A DNA stretch of 64,000 nt from Pseudalgibacter ostreae (lineage in GTDB: Bacteria > Bacteroidota > Bacteroidia > Flavobacteriales > Flavobacteriaceae). A model generated the notes under the pieces. That model saw nothing but the letters and a program-made list of their open reading frames with translations, was not told where the DNA came from and ran no database searches. Within the stretch, counting starts at the first letter, position 1, and every line of letters starts with the position of its first letter. Where the stretch lies: the NCBI RefSeq assembly GCF_042427585.1, contig NZ_JBHMFC010000081.1:1-64000 (forward strand). The letters are read 5' to 3'. Positions 36,949 through 45,872 of this stretch are shown piece by piece. Both the position numbers and the translations under genes were made by a program.

Positions 36949-36978
36949 AAAAACCAGCTATAATCAGGCTGGTTTTTT
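36949..36978. terminator. Bidirectional terminator between rny and the PAS kinase gene
   Basis: Perfect 10-bp stem (36949-36958 with 36968-36977), loop of 9 nt, A-run and T-run on either side. The minus-strand arm overlaps the last codons (KKPA, stop) of the kinase gene. Confidence 0.85.
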
Positions 36979-38124
36979 TTTGATGCTCATTGTAATGGTA
37001 AAGGTAGTGCCAACATTAACTTTACTACTAACTTCTATTTTTCCGCCCAAGGTTTCTATTTGGCTTTTGGTAAGATATAGCCCAACACCTTCGGCATTTT
37101 CATTGCCATGGAAGGTGCGGTATAAGCCAAAGATATCTTTGCCATACTTGTTTAAATCTATGCCTAAACCATTATCGGTTACCGTAACAGTTAATATTTC
37201 AAGTTCTGATAAGTGAGATTCAATAGTTACAACCGGTGTGCGGTTTGGGTGTGCATACTTTAAAGCGTTTGTAGCTAAGTTTTGTATAATGCTTTCTAAA
37301 TAAGAACGATTGGCGTAAATCGTGATATCAGGAGATACATTATTATGGAAAACAGCTTTTTTACTGGCCGCTTCTATGCTCAGCATTTTAAGTGTATCTT
37401 TTATACATTGATAAACAGATAAATTTTCACGCTCAATTTCTTTAGTGAATTGCTTACTTACAATTTCATTTAAATTTACTATGGTTTTACTTAAAGACTC
37501 TGAAACTGTTTTTAAATGGGTTATCAAGTCCTTTTTCTCAGATTCGGTTTCGGCATCATCATAAAACTCCAATAAACTTTCAAAATTGCCTGCATATTCT
37601 TTTAAATTATGGGTTACAATATGAGCGAAGTTCTGAAGTCTATTATTCTGATTGGTTATAATGTTTAGGTTTTCGGCTCTTGCCGCTTGCCGCTCTTTTC
37701 TATGGGTAATATCTACTACAGTGCCTATCATTCGCAAGGGTGCTCCAGACGCATCCCTTTGTACAATCCTTCCCGTATCTTCAATCCATATGTAGTTTCC
37801 TTTTTTACAAAGCACTCTATGTTCGCTTCTGTATTCAGGGGTTTTATTGGTGAAATGCTCATTTATACGAACAAATAAGGCATCGAGGTCTTCAGGATGT
37901 ATTATTCTTTCCCACTCTAATTGGTTTATTTTTGTACCATCAATGCCTAAAATATTTTTAGCTTCTTCTGAATAATGAATTAAATTGGTTTTAAAATGAA
38001 AGTCCCAAACCCCAATCTTGGAGTTTTTAAGAGCAAATCGAGAGGTATACGCATCATAATTTAAATCGGAATTAACCCCTATTAAATCAGAGCCTGGTTT
38101 TTTATTCTCGAAAATATTTTTCAT
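36964..38124 (-). CDS. PAS-domain sensor histidine kinase
   Basis: A 386-residue cytoplasmic kinase with no membrane helix. A PAS_3 domain (about 28-145) with IGVWDFHFKTNLIHYS and PEYRSEHRVLCKKGNYIWIEDTGRIV is followed by the H-box FAHIVTHNLKEYAGN (about 165-180), typical of HisKA variants in Bacteroidetes, and an HATPase domain with NLATNALKYAHP, TDNGLGIDLNKYG and GVGLYLTKSQIETLGG. No response regulator is adjacent, so it is an orphan. Confidence 0.9.
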   Translation of the reverse strand: MKNIFENKKPGSDLIGVNSDLNYDAYTSRFALKNSKIGVWDFHFKTNLIHYSEEAKNILGIDGTKINQLEWERIIHPEDLDALFVRINEHFTNKTPEYRSEHRVLCKKGNYIWIEDTGRIVQRDASGAPLRMIGTVVDITHRKERQAARAENLNIITNQNNRLQNFAHIVTHNLKEYAGNFESLLEFYDDAETESEKKDLITHLKTVSESLSKTIVNLNEIVSKQFTKEIERENLSVYQCIKDTLKMLSIEAASKKAVFHNNVSPDITIYANRSYLESIIQNLATNALKYAHPNRTPVVTIESHLSELEILTVTVTDNGLGIDLNKYGKDIFGLYRTFHGNENAEGVGLYLTKSQIETLGGKIEVSSKVNVGTTFTITMSIKKKPA

Positions 38125-38192
38125 ACTAATAAGTTAAGTAAATTACAAATATATTTAAAACCTGATAATAAGCGCATAACGTTTCTAACGCA

Positions 38193-39089
38193 TTATTTTC
38201 TTGGATGGTAGGTTTCTATAACATGTTTTAAATGACTTTTATCCAAATGGACATAAATTTCGGTTGTTGTTATGCTTTCATGTCCTAACATGAGTTGAAT
38301 GGAACGTAAATCTGCATTGTTTTGCAAAAGATGCGTCGCAAATGAATGCCGAAAGGTATGGGGCGATATGTTTTTTTTTAGCCCGATTTTTTCAGCCAAT
38401 TGTTTAATAATGGTAAAAACCATCGCTCTGCTCAGTTGTTTTCCCCTTCTATTTAAAAACAAAGTATCTTCAAATCCCGGTTTAATGTTCATGTGTACCC
38501 GCATTTGGGTTCTATAAATTTGTATATATTTTTCGGTAGCCTCAACTATTGGTACAAATCGTTGCTTATCGCCCTTACCGGTTACTTTAATAAAGCCTTC
38601 TTCAAAAAACAAGTCCGATAACTTTAACTGGATCAGTTCACTTACACGTAAGCCACACCCATAAAGGGTTTCCAGCATGGCTCTATTGCGCTCACCTTCG
38701 GGCTTACTTAAATCTATAGCATTAATTAGAGCATCGATTTCGGCTTCTGCTAAGGTGTCAGGTAATTTTCTTCCTGTTTTTGGAGATTCAATAAGTTCTA
38801 AGGGATTATCTGTTCTATAGTCTTCAAAAATTAAATAACTAAAAAAGCTGCGCAATCCAGAAATAATTCGCGACTGCGATCTTGCATTTACGGTTTTTGC
38901 AAGTTCATAAATAAAATGCTGAATTGTTTCCGCGTCTATCGCAATTGGGCTGATCTTAATAGAATGTGCGTCTAGATACTTGATAAGCTTATTAACATCA
39001 AGTACATAGCTGTCAATTGAGTTTTTAGACAACCCCCGTTCAATCTTTAAATACAATTGATAATCTTTTAAAGCATTATCCCATTTCAT
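38193..39089 (-). CDS. xerD: Site-specific tyrosine recombinase XerD
   Basis: Resolves chromosome dimers at dif. The 298-residue protein has an N-terminal SAM-like core-binding domain (about 1-88) and catalytic residues R148, K172, H244, R247, H270 and nucleophile Y279, all present in canonical order. The size and lack of mobile-element neighbours argue for the housekeeping enzyme rather than an integrase. Many Bacteroidetes use a single Xer, so XerD/XerC naming is by closest resemblance. Confidence 0.92.
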   Translation of the reverse strand: MKWDNALKDYQLYLKIERGLSKNSIDSYVLDVNKLIKYLDAHSIKISPIAIDAETIQHFIYELAKTVNARSQSRIISGLRSFFSYLIFEDYRTDNPLELIESPKTGRKLPDTLAEAEIDALINAIDLSKPEGERNRAMLETLYGCGLRVSELIQLKLSDLFFEEGFIKVTGKGDKQRFVPIVEATEKYIQIYRTQMRVHMNIKPGFEDTLFLNRRGKQLSRAMVFTIIKQLAEKIGLKKNISPHTFRHSFATHLLQNNADLRSIQLMLGHESITTTEIYVHLDKSHLKHVIETYHPRK

Positions 39090-39373
39090 AATTGTAAAAA
39101 TAACTTAAATTATTGTTTTTTTTGAAAAGGATATCATAATAAATCATATATAACTTAACATATTCCATACCACACACCGCTTATTAATGATAATTTCTAA
39201 TAGGGGGCTAGGTTTTGTTGTTTTTTAAAGGTTTTTTTACTAATTAAGTAATTGTTTGTTATTACATTAAACAAATGTTTTATTTAAAAACAGTTGAAAT
39301 GCTTTTTTTTCGGATTAAAAGAGTATTTTTTTTAAATATATAAGAAAAAATGTGTTAATATAATTGAATTTAT
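39090..39373. other. AT-rich intergenic stretch
   Basis: Between divergent xerD and the first small barrel gene. I see no coding ORF or RNA fold apart from the promoter just downstream. Confidence 0.5.
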
Positions 39374-39404
39374 TTGTATGTTCTAAATTTTAAAATTATG
39401 TTTG
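39374..39404 (+). promoter_or_regulatory. Strong flavobacterial promoter for the barrel gene at 39449
   Basis: TTG at 39374-39376, a 20-nt spacer, and TATGTTTG at 39397-39404, followed by cgc. It matches the -33/-7 consensus exactly. Confidence 0.8.
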
Positions 39405-39448
39405 CGCAAAATTTTAAACAAATTAGTATCAATTTAACCAACTAAATT

Positions 39449-39952
39449 ATGAAAAAACTATTATTATCAATTGTCATTGTATTTGGAATGAGTAATTTAA
39501 ATGCTCAAAGTTTTGGTCTAAAAGCAGGTGTTGATTTTGCTTCTTTGAAATCTAAAGTAGAAAGCTTTAGTGTTTCTGTCTCTGAAACCGGCTTTTATAT
39601 TGGTGCTTTTGCAGATATAGGAGTTTCTGAGTCTTTCAGCTTTCAGCCAGAAGTACTTTATGTGTCAATAGATGAATTAGATCAAATACATATTCCTCTT
39701 ATGGCCAAATTTCCTGTAACAGAAAAGTTGAATATTTTGGCAGGACCTGCTCTAGGACTTCTGTTGGATTCAGGAGATGGAATTAAATCATTTAATTATG
39801 GAATTGAAGCAGGTGCTGCTTATGATATTACTGAAAAGTTTTTTATTGAAGCTAGATATAATTTAGGTTTAGCTAACTTACTGGAAGACGCTCCTAATGA
39901 CCCTTCTTTAAAAATGAGTGGTTTTTTTATTGGTGCTGGGTATAAATTATAA
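39449..39952 (+). CDS. Small outer-membrane beta-barrel protein
   Basis: A 167-residue protein with a signal peptide (1-19, ending NAQ) and a body of alternating strands beginning SFGLKAGVDFASLK and ending SGFFIGAGYKL, typical of the OmpW/PorT-like eight-stranded barrel group. It has its own strong promoter and terminator, suggesting high expression. Function unknown. Confidence 0.82.
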   Translation: MKKLLLSIVIVFGMSNLNAQSFGLKAGVDFASLKSKVESFSVSVSETGFYIGAFADIGVSESFSFQPEVLYVSIDELDQIHIPLMAKFPVTEKLNILAGPALGLLLDSGDGIKSFNYGIEAGAAYDITEKFFIEARYNLGLANLLEDAPNDPSLKMSGFFIGAGYKL

Positions 39953-39988
39953 TACGAACTACTTATTATTATAGATTAATTTAAGAAG

Positions 39989-40022
39989 AACAATGGGGAG
40001 AAATATCTTCATTGTTTTTTTT
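39989..40022 (+). terminator. Terminator after the small barrel gene
   Basis: Stem aacaatg/cattgtt (39989-39995 with 40010-40016) followed by eight or more T. Confidence 0.7.
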
Positions 40023-40503
40023 TATTGTTATTAGATCAAATTTAGGGGTTACAAAATATAAAAATATGCTCAATAAATCCTAAGTCTACTACTATTTTAG
40101 GTTTGCTTACAATATACTATAATTAGAGAATATTTTTATGATTTTTTAAAATCAATAGCGTATAAGGTTAATACCGTTTTACTTTAGGAAACCCAAATAG
40201 GGGGATGTTTTTACAATAATTATTATATTTAAGAAGATTGACACCTATTCGCTTATTTGTTGTCTACAGAGTTTTTTATTAGTTTCTAACCCAAATAATA
40301 AACATTTATTTATGTCATAATAGAGTATTCTTAAACAACTAATTTCTAGTATTTACATTTTACGAAGAGCTGATGAGTTTTGTTTTTACATGAAACAAAT
40401 ATAAGTGATTAAAACATAGTTCTTTAGGTTTTAATTTTGTTTTTGAACAGGTAAACTTTGTTTTTTTGTAAGAAAAAAAGGATTGTCTTTTTGCTTTTTT
40501 CTC
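40023..40503. other. Long AT-rich intergenic stretch
   Basis: About 480 bases between the two barrel genes. The only ORF is a lysine-rich antisense reading that looks like a by-product of A/T tracts. Three ttttgttttt-like strings at 40378-40470 include TAATTTTG near 40432, possibly an additional -7 element. Confidence 0.4.
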
Positions 40504-40534
40504 TTGTTTAAAATGAAACTTCACACTATGTTTG
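40504..40534 (+). promoter_or_regulatory. Strong flavobacterial promoter for the barrel gene at 40570
   Basis: TTG at 40504-40506, a 20-nt spacer and TATGTTTG at 40527-40534, then cgc: nearly identical to the promoter at 39374. Confidence 0.82.
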
Positions 40535-40569
40535 CGCCTCAATAAAAATAATTTAAAACAACTAGTATT

Positions 40570-41184
40570 ATGAAAAAATTAATTTTAAGTGTTGCTGTTG
40601 CTGCATTAGGTTTATTACAAGTAAACGCTCAAGATGCGCCTATATTTGGATTTGCTGAAGGCGATGTTATCGTTGAAGGAAGTGTAAACTTCAATAGTAC
40701 TAATGACAAAAATTCAGATGTTAAGACTAATAAATTTGGTATTAGCCCAAAAGTCGGTTTCTTTATTAGCGATGATTTGGCAATAGGTGCTAGCTTAAAC
40801 GTAAGTTCAGGAAAAATAGAGAGTTCAGGAGTTGACACTTCAAAAAAATCTGAATTTGGAGTAGGTGTTTTTGGTCGTTATTACTTTTTAGATTTAGGGG
40901 CACGTTTTAAAACGTTTACTGAACTAGGTCTTGGTTACAATACTAGCGATGATAAAATAGCTGACCTTAAAGAAAATACGCTTGGTGCTAATTTAGATTT
41001 AGGAATCAACTATTTTGTAAAAGAAAACATTGCGCTTACTTTTTCATTGGATAATCTTATTAGTTTTTCTTCTTCTAAGTATGATGTTGACGGAGCAAAG
41101 GCAGTAAGTTCTTTCGATTTGGGTGCTGGCGATGTTAATAATCCATTTGCAACAGCTAGTTTTGGAGTTTTATTTAAATTCTAA
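40570..41184 (+). CDS. Outer-membrane beta-barrel protein
   Basis: A 204-residue protein with a signal peptide (1-20, ending NAQ), Gly-rich alternating strands (for example GISPKVGFFISDDLAIGASL and TFTELGLGYNTSDDK) and the terminal strand ASFGVLFKF ending in Phe, as recognised by the BAM machinery. It resembles the OmpW/outer-membrane-beta-barrel family and the neighbour at 39449. Driven by a strong promoter and closed by a perfect terminator, so probably abundant. Confidence 0.85.
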   Translation: MKKLILSVAVAALGLLQVNAQDAPIFGFAEGDVIVEGSVNFNSTNDKNSDVKTNKFGISPKVGFFISDDLAIGASLNVSSGKIESSGVDTSKKSEFGVGVFGRYYFLDLGARFKTFTELGLGYNTSDDKIADLKENTLGANLDLGINYFVKENIALTFSLDNLISFSSSKYDVDGAKAVSSFDLGAGDVNNPFATASFGVLFKF

Positions 41185-41207
41185 TTTCCATTATAAATAA
41201 ACAATTT

Positions 41208-41237
41208 AAAACCGAAGCAATTGCTTCGGTTTTTTTA
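41208..41237 (+). terminator. Terminator of the second barrel gene
   Basis: A 20-nt perfect palindrome (41211-41230, arms accgaagc...gcttcggt) followed by a T-run. Confidence 0.9.
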
Positions 41238-41262
41238 TGTCCATTTTTTATATATTTACCTT

Positions 41263-41679
41263 ATGAAAAAACTAATTATCATCAATGGCCCTAACTTAAA
41301 TTTGCTAGGGAAGCGGGAGCCCAATATTTATGGCAGTTTATCTTTTACTGAGTTTTTAGAGGAAGTAAAAGGAAAATATAAAGATGTCGAAATTGATTAT
41401 TTCCAATCTAATATAGAGGGTGAATTAATTGATAAGTTACAAGAAACCGGTTTCACTTACGATGGCATAATATTAAATGCAGCAGCTTACACACACACCT
41501 CCATTGGAATTGGTGATGCCGTAAAGGCTATTGAAACTCCAGTGATAGAAGTGCATATTTCTAATACGTTTAGTAGAGAGGAGTTTAGGCATCAATCGTT
41601 TATCTCTCCAAATGCAAGGGGAGTAATCCTTGGGTTTGGCTTGCAAAGTTATGAGCTGGCCATTCAAAGCTTTTTATAA
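41263..41679 (+). CDS. aroQ: Type II 3-dehydroquinate dehydratase
   Basis: Third step of the shikimate pathway: dehydroquinate to dehydroshikimate. Start at ATG 41263 (138 residues); an earlier in-frame TTG lies inside the upstream terminator and is rejected. Family motifs GPNLNLLGKREPNIYG (about 9-24, with catalytic Y23), QSNIEGELID, NAAAYTHTS and the HISN segment near 98-101 are present. aroC lies at 44685 but is separated by unrelated genes. Confidence 0.96.
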   Translation: MKKLIIINGPNLNLLGKREPNIYGSLSFTEFLEEVKGKYKDVEIDYFQSNIEGELIDKLQETGFTYDGIILNAAAYTHTSIGIGDAVKAIETPVIEVHISNTFSREEFRHQSFISPNARGVILGFGLQSYELAIQSFL

Positions 41680-41705
41680 GACTTCATTTTTATTCAGGTT
41701 ATGAC

Positions 41706-41746
41706 ATAAAAAAAGTTCCAGAAACATATTCTGGAACTTTTTTTTA
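41706..41746. terminator. Bidirectional terminator between aroQ and lpdA
   Basis: A stem of about 16 bp (41708-41723 with 41729-41744) around a 5-nt loop with A/T runs on both sides. Confidence 0.88.
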
Positions 41747-41766
41747 TTAACACTTTATAAAGTATA

Positions 41767-43143
41767 TTATAAATGAATCACTTCACCATAAGCAGCGGCA
41801 ACAGCCTCCATAACGGCTTCACTCATAGTAGGGTGAGGGTGTACGGTCTTTAAAACCTCTTGTCCTGTAGTTTCTAGTTTTCTACCTAAAACAGCTTCAG
41901 CAATCATATCGGTAACACCGGCTCCAATCATGTGGCAACCTAACCATTCACCATATTTAGCATCGAAAATTACTTTAACAAAACCGTCTTTAGCACCAGA
42001 AGCACTAGCTTTACCAGAGGCAGAAAATGGGAATTTTCCAACTTTTATATCCAAGCCTTTTTCTCTAGCTTGTTTTTCTGTTAAACCAACACTTGCAATT
42101 TCTGGCGAGGCATAAGTACAGCCCGGTATATTGCCGTAGTCTAAAGGTTCTACTTGATGGCCTGCTAGGTTTTCAACACATAAAATACCCTCTGCAGAAG
42201 CCACGTGTGCTAAAGCTTGGCCAGGCGTAACATCTCCAATAGCAAAATATCCTGGGATATTGGTTTGGTAGAATTTATCAACTAATATCTTATCTCTATC
42301 TACAACAATACCAACATCTTCTAGTCCTATGTTTTCAATATTGGTTTTAATACCTACGGCAGATAAAATTATATCCGCTTCTAAAACTTCTTCACCTTTA
42401 CTGGTTTTAACCGTTGCTTTAACGCCGTCTCCAGAAGTATCTACTTTGGTAACTTCTGCAGAAGTCATAATGTTAATACCGCTTTTCTTGAAAGAACGCT
42501 CTAATTGTTTAGAGACATCTTCGTCTTCAACTGGCACAACATTTGGTAAAAACTCAACAATAGTTACCTCTGTACCCATGGCATTGTAAAAATAGGCAAA
42601 CTCAACACCAATGGCGCCAGAGCCTACAACAATCATTTTCTTAGGTTGTTCTGCTAAAGACATGGCCTCTCTATAACCAATCACCTTTTTGCCGTCTTGA
42701 GGCAAGCTTGGTAACTCACGTGATCGCGCACCCGTTGCAATAATAATATTATCAGCACTGTACTCAGTACCATCAACATCAATTTTTTTGCCAGGCTTTA
42801 ATTTTCCGTAACCTTTAATAACATCAATTTTGTTCTTCTTCATTAAAAAGTCAATCCCTTTGCTCATGCCATCGGCAACGCCACGGCTACGTTTTATAAC
42901 AGCATCAAAGTCTTTATCATACTCTTTAACTGTTAAGCCATAATCTCCAGCATGTTTTAAATATTCAAAAACTTGAGCAGATTTTAACAGCGCTTTGGTA
43001 GGGATACACCCCCAGTTTAAACATACACCACCTAAATTATCTTTCTCAACAATTGCGGTTTTAAAACCTAATTGCGACGCTCTAATGGCGGTTACATAAC
43101 CACCTGGGCCACTTCCAAGTACTATAATATCGTATTTGCTCAT
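41767..43143 (-). CDS. lpdA: Dihydrolipoyl dehydrogenase
   Basis: E3 of 2-oxo acid dehydrogenase complexes, re-oxidising dihydrolipoamide with NAD+. The 458-residue flavoprotein has GSGPGGYVTAI (FAD site, 10-20), the redox disulfide C41/C46 in GGVCLNWGCIPTK, the NAD site GSGAIGVEFAYF near 176-187, and the C-terminal active-site HPHPTMSEAVMEA. Gene is monocistronic; E1/E2 genes are not in this window. Confidence 0.95.
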   Translation of the reverse strand: MSKYDIIVLGSGPGGYVTAIRASQLGFKTAIVEKDNLGGVCLNWGCIPTKALLKSAQVFEYLKHAGDYGLTVKEYDKDFDAVIKRSRGVADGMSKGIDFLMKKNKIDVIKGYGKLKPGKKIDVDGTEYSADNIIIATGARSRELPSLPQDGKKVIGYREAMSLAEQPKKMIVVGSGAIGVEFAYFYNAMGTEVTIVEFLPNVVPVEDEDVSKQLERSFKKSGINIMTSAEVTKVDTSGDGVKATVKTSKGEEVLEADIILSAVGIKTNIENIGLEDVGIVVDRDKILVDKFYQTNIPGYFAIGDVTPGQALAHVASAEGILCVENLAGHQVEPLDYGNIPGCTYASPEIASVGLTEKQAREKGLDIKVGKFPFSASGKASASGAKDGFVKVIFDAKYGEWLGCHMIGAGVTDMIAEAVLGRKLETTGQEVLKTVHPHPTMSEAVMEAVAAAYGEVIHL

Positions 43144-43238
43144 TTGTTATTTTTTTAACTTAATTTTTGAAGCTACGAATTTACGAAATCGAATTCGAAT
43201 AAAGAATTTAGAGCTTTAAAATTTTACATCTTTTGTGC

Positions 43239-43246
43239 TACCTTTG
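43239..43246 (+). promoter_or_regulatory. Candidate -7 element for the NDH-2 gene
   Basis: TACCTTTG matches TANNTTTG; the expected -33 position carries TTT rather than TTG, 21 nt upstream. It is 18 nt before the start codon. Confidence 0.45.
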
Positions 43247-43264
43247 TTAAGCAAGTTATAATTT

Positions 43265-44554
43265 ATGAATATACCTCAAACAAGTTTCCCTCGTATTGTT
43301 ATTATTGGTGGTGGTTTTGCAGGCATTTCTTTGGCCAAAAAACTATCTAAACAAGAAGTGCAAGTCGTATTAATGGATAAGCATAATTATCACACCTTTC
43401 AGCCCCTTTTGTATCAGGTATCTACTGGTGGGCTCGAACCAGATTCTATAGCATATCCCATTCGTAAAATACTTAAAGATTTTCCTAATTTTTTATTTAG
43501 ACTGGCCCATGTTAAAGAAATCGACACCTTAAATAATAAGGTATTAACCGATATTGGATCCTTAAAATTCGACTACTTAGTAGTGGCTTCAGGTTCTACA
43601 ACAAATTATTTTGGGAACAAAGCAATAAAAAAATATAGTATGGCGATGAAAACCATACCGCAGGCCCTTAATTTACGAAGCTTGATATTAGAGAATTTTG
43701 AGGATGCGTTATTGACCTCTGATTTAAACGAACGCAATACGCTCATGAATTTTGTAATTGTAGGTGGTGGCCCTACAGGGGTTGAGTTGGCAGGAGCTTT
43801 GGCAGAAATTAAAAAGGGGATTCTCCCTAAGGATTATCCAGATTTAGATACTCGCATGGCGCAAATTCACATCGTTCAATCCAGTGCTTGCCTTCTTAAA
43901 GGGATGAGTGCTAAAGCGTCTGAAAAAGCAGAAGCGTTTTTAGAAAACTTAGGGGTTAATGTTTGGAAAAATGTAAGGGTTACGGATTACGATGGCAAAA
44001 CAGTTACTACTAATGCCGACCTGACTTTTGAAACAGCCACCCTTATTTGGGCGGCAGGGGTAAAGGGTGCTACCATAAAAGGGCTTCATGCGGCCGAACT
44101 AATCAATAAAGGAGACCGCCTTTTAGTTAATGAATTTAATCAAGTTACAGGATTTAATCACATATTTGCTATTGGTGATATGGCCTGTATGGTAACGGAA
44201 GCTTTTCCTTCTGGATTGCCTATGATGGCGCAACCAGCCATACAACAAGGGGAGCAATTAGGAGATAATATGTTGAAATTAATTGAAGGAGAGGCTATGG
44301 TGCCTTTTACCTATAAAGACAAGGGGGCTATGGCGACCATTGGTAGGAACAAGGCTGTGGTCGACTTGTCTCGCTTTCGGTTTCAGGGAGTGTTTGCTTG
44401 GTTTGTTTGGATGTTTGTTCATTTGTTTTTCTTGATTGGTTTTCGAAATCGTATGGTGGTTTTTGTAAACTGGGTATATAATTATGTGCGTTTTGATAGG
44501 GAAGCCCGTTTGATTATAAGGCCGTACAAAAAGAAACATAAGCCTAAATTTTAA
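43265..44554 (+). CDS. ndh: Type II NADH dehydrogenase (NDH-2)
   Basis: A 429-residue flavoprotein that passes electrons from NADH to quinone without pumping protons. The FAD site GGGFAGISLAKKL (16-28) and second dinucleotide site GGGPTGVELAGAL (about 167-179) are clear, as is the AIGDMACM segment. The C-terminus has a hydrophobic stretch (about 378-405) for membrane attachment. Other pyridine nucleotide-disulfide oxidoreductases lack that C-terminal helix. Confidence 0.88.
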   Translation: MNIPQTSFPRIVIIGGGFAGISLAKKLSKQEVQVVLMDKHNYHTFQPLLYQVSTGGLEPDSIAYPIRKILKDFPNFLFRLAHVKEIDTLNNKVLTDIGSLKFDYLVVASGSTTNYFGNKAIKKYSMAMKTIPQALNLRSLILENFEDALLTSDLNERNTLMNFVIVGGGPTGVELAGALAEIKKGILPKDYPDLDTRMAQIHIVQSSACLLKGMSAKASEKAEAFLENLGVNVWKNVRVTDYDGKTVTTNADLTFETATLIWAAGVKGATIKGLHAAELINKGDRLLVNEFNQVTGFNHIFAIGDMACMVTEAFPSGLPMMAQPAIQQGEQLGDNMLKLIEGEAMVPFTYKDKGAMATIGRNKAVVDLSRFRFQGVFAWFVWMFVHLFFLIGFRNRMVVFVNWVYNYVRFDREARLIIRPYKKKHKPKF

Positions 44555-44684
44555 TGTTTTTCAATAGATATGGACTTTAGAACCTATTGATATACGGTTT
44601 ATTATCCCAAACACAATTTTAAGAACTTTGTTTTAAAATGGCTAAGTTCGAAAAAAGCTTTATTTTAGCCAAAAAATTGTAATT

Positions 44685-45746
44685 ATGGCTGGAAATTCCT
44701 TCGGAAAACTATTTACCCTTACCACATATGGCGAATCTCATGGTCCTGCTTTGGGCGGCGTAATTGATGGCTGTCCTCCAGGGATTGCTCTAGATTTAAA
44801 TGCAATTCAAGATGAATTGGACCGACGTAAGCCTGGACAATCTGCTATTGTAACCCAGAGAAAGGAGCCCGATACGGTAAAATTCCATTCTGGAATTTTT
44901 GAAGGTGTTACCACAGGTACATCTATTGGTTTTGTAATAGAAAACACGAATCAAAAATCTCATGATTATACCCATATAAAAGACAGTTACAGGCCAAGTC
45001 ATGCCGATTATACCTATGATAAAAAATACGGTGTAAGAGATTATAAAGGTGGAGGGCGCAGTTCGGCTCGTGAAACAGCATGCCGTGTGGTGGCAGGTGC
45101 TATTGCTAAGCAAATGCTTAAGGGAATCGAGATTATCGCCTATGTATCAGGGGTTGGCAAAATGCAATTAGAGAAGCCATACACAGCATTGGACCTAACT
45201 CAAATAGAATCCAATATAGTACGTTGTCCAGATCAAGCTATGGCCGCAAATATGGAAACCTATATTAAAGAGGTCCGTAGTAAAGGCGATACGGTTGGCG
45301 GTATTGTAAGTTGTGTCATTAAAAATGTTCCAGTTGGCTTGGGGGAACCTGTATTTGATAAACTGCATGCCGAATTAGGTAAGGCCATGTTATCCATAAA
45401 TGCTGTTAAAGGCTTTGAGTATGGTAGCGGCTTTCATGGAAGTACCATGTATGGCAGTGATCATAACGACCCTTTTAATAGCGATGGTACCACAAAAACC
45501 AATTATTCAGGTGGTATTCAAGGTGGTATTAGTAATGGTATGGACATCTATTTCAATGTGGCATTTAAGCCTGTTGCTACACTTATCCAGAAATATGAAA
45601 CTATCGATAAAGCAGGAAACACTGTAGAAATGCAAGGCAAAGGAAGGCATGATCCTTGTGTGGTTCCAAGAGCTGTTCCTATAGTAGAGGCCATGGCAGC
45701 ATTGGTTATTGCAGATTTTTACTTGATTAACAAAATGTATCGTTAA
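44685..45746 (+). CDS. aroC: Chorismate synthase
   Basis: Last step of the shikimate pathway: EPSP to chorismate, needing reduced FMN. The 353-residue protein has the signatures GESHGPALGGVIDGCPPG near the N-terminus, RRKPGQSAIVTQRKEPD, RPSHADYTYDKKYG, the GGGRSSARETACRV segment and the C-terminal GKGRHDPCVVPRAVPIVEAM. Monocistronic; full length. Confidence 0.97.
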   Translation: MAGNSFGKLFTLTTYGESHGPALGGVIDGCPPGIALDLNAIQDELDRRKPGQSAIVTQRKEPDTVKFHSGIFEGVTTGTSIGFVIENTNQKSHDYTHIKDSYRPSHADYTYDKKYGVRDYKGGGRSSARETACRVVAGAIAKQMLKGIEIIAYVSGVGKMQLEKPYTALDLTQIESNIVRCPDQAMAANMETYIKEVRSKGDTVGGIVSCVIKNVPVGLGEPVFDKLHAELGKAMLSINAVKGFEYGSGFHGSTMYGSDHNDPFNSDGTTKTNYSGGIQGGISNGMDIYFNVAFKPVATLIQKYETIDKAGNTVEMQGKGRHDPCVVPRAVPIVEAMAALVIADFYLINKMYR

Positions 45747-45872
45747 GACATAACATAGGTGCTGTAATGTCTTACACAATAGGTTTTAAGTGGGATTGGA
45801 TTACCTGTTTGTTTTGGGGATATCACGACCTTAGGCTACTTCAATATTTGTTATTTTAATAGGTCTAATGGC

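Noticed and set aside
38193..39089. Integrase of a mobile element
   Set aside because: The sequence and size fit housekeeping XerD and no attachment sites, transfer genes or composition change flank it.
40360..40542. 60-residue Lys-rich minus-strand ORF
   Set aside because: Composition follows from T-rich DNA upstream of a promoter, and it overlaps the promoter of the 40570 gene.
41221..41262. TTG start extending AroQ by 14 residues
   Set aside because: It lies inside the terminator of the preceding barrel gene.
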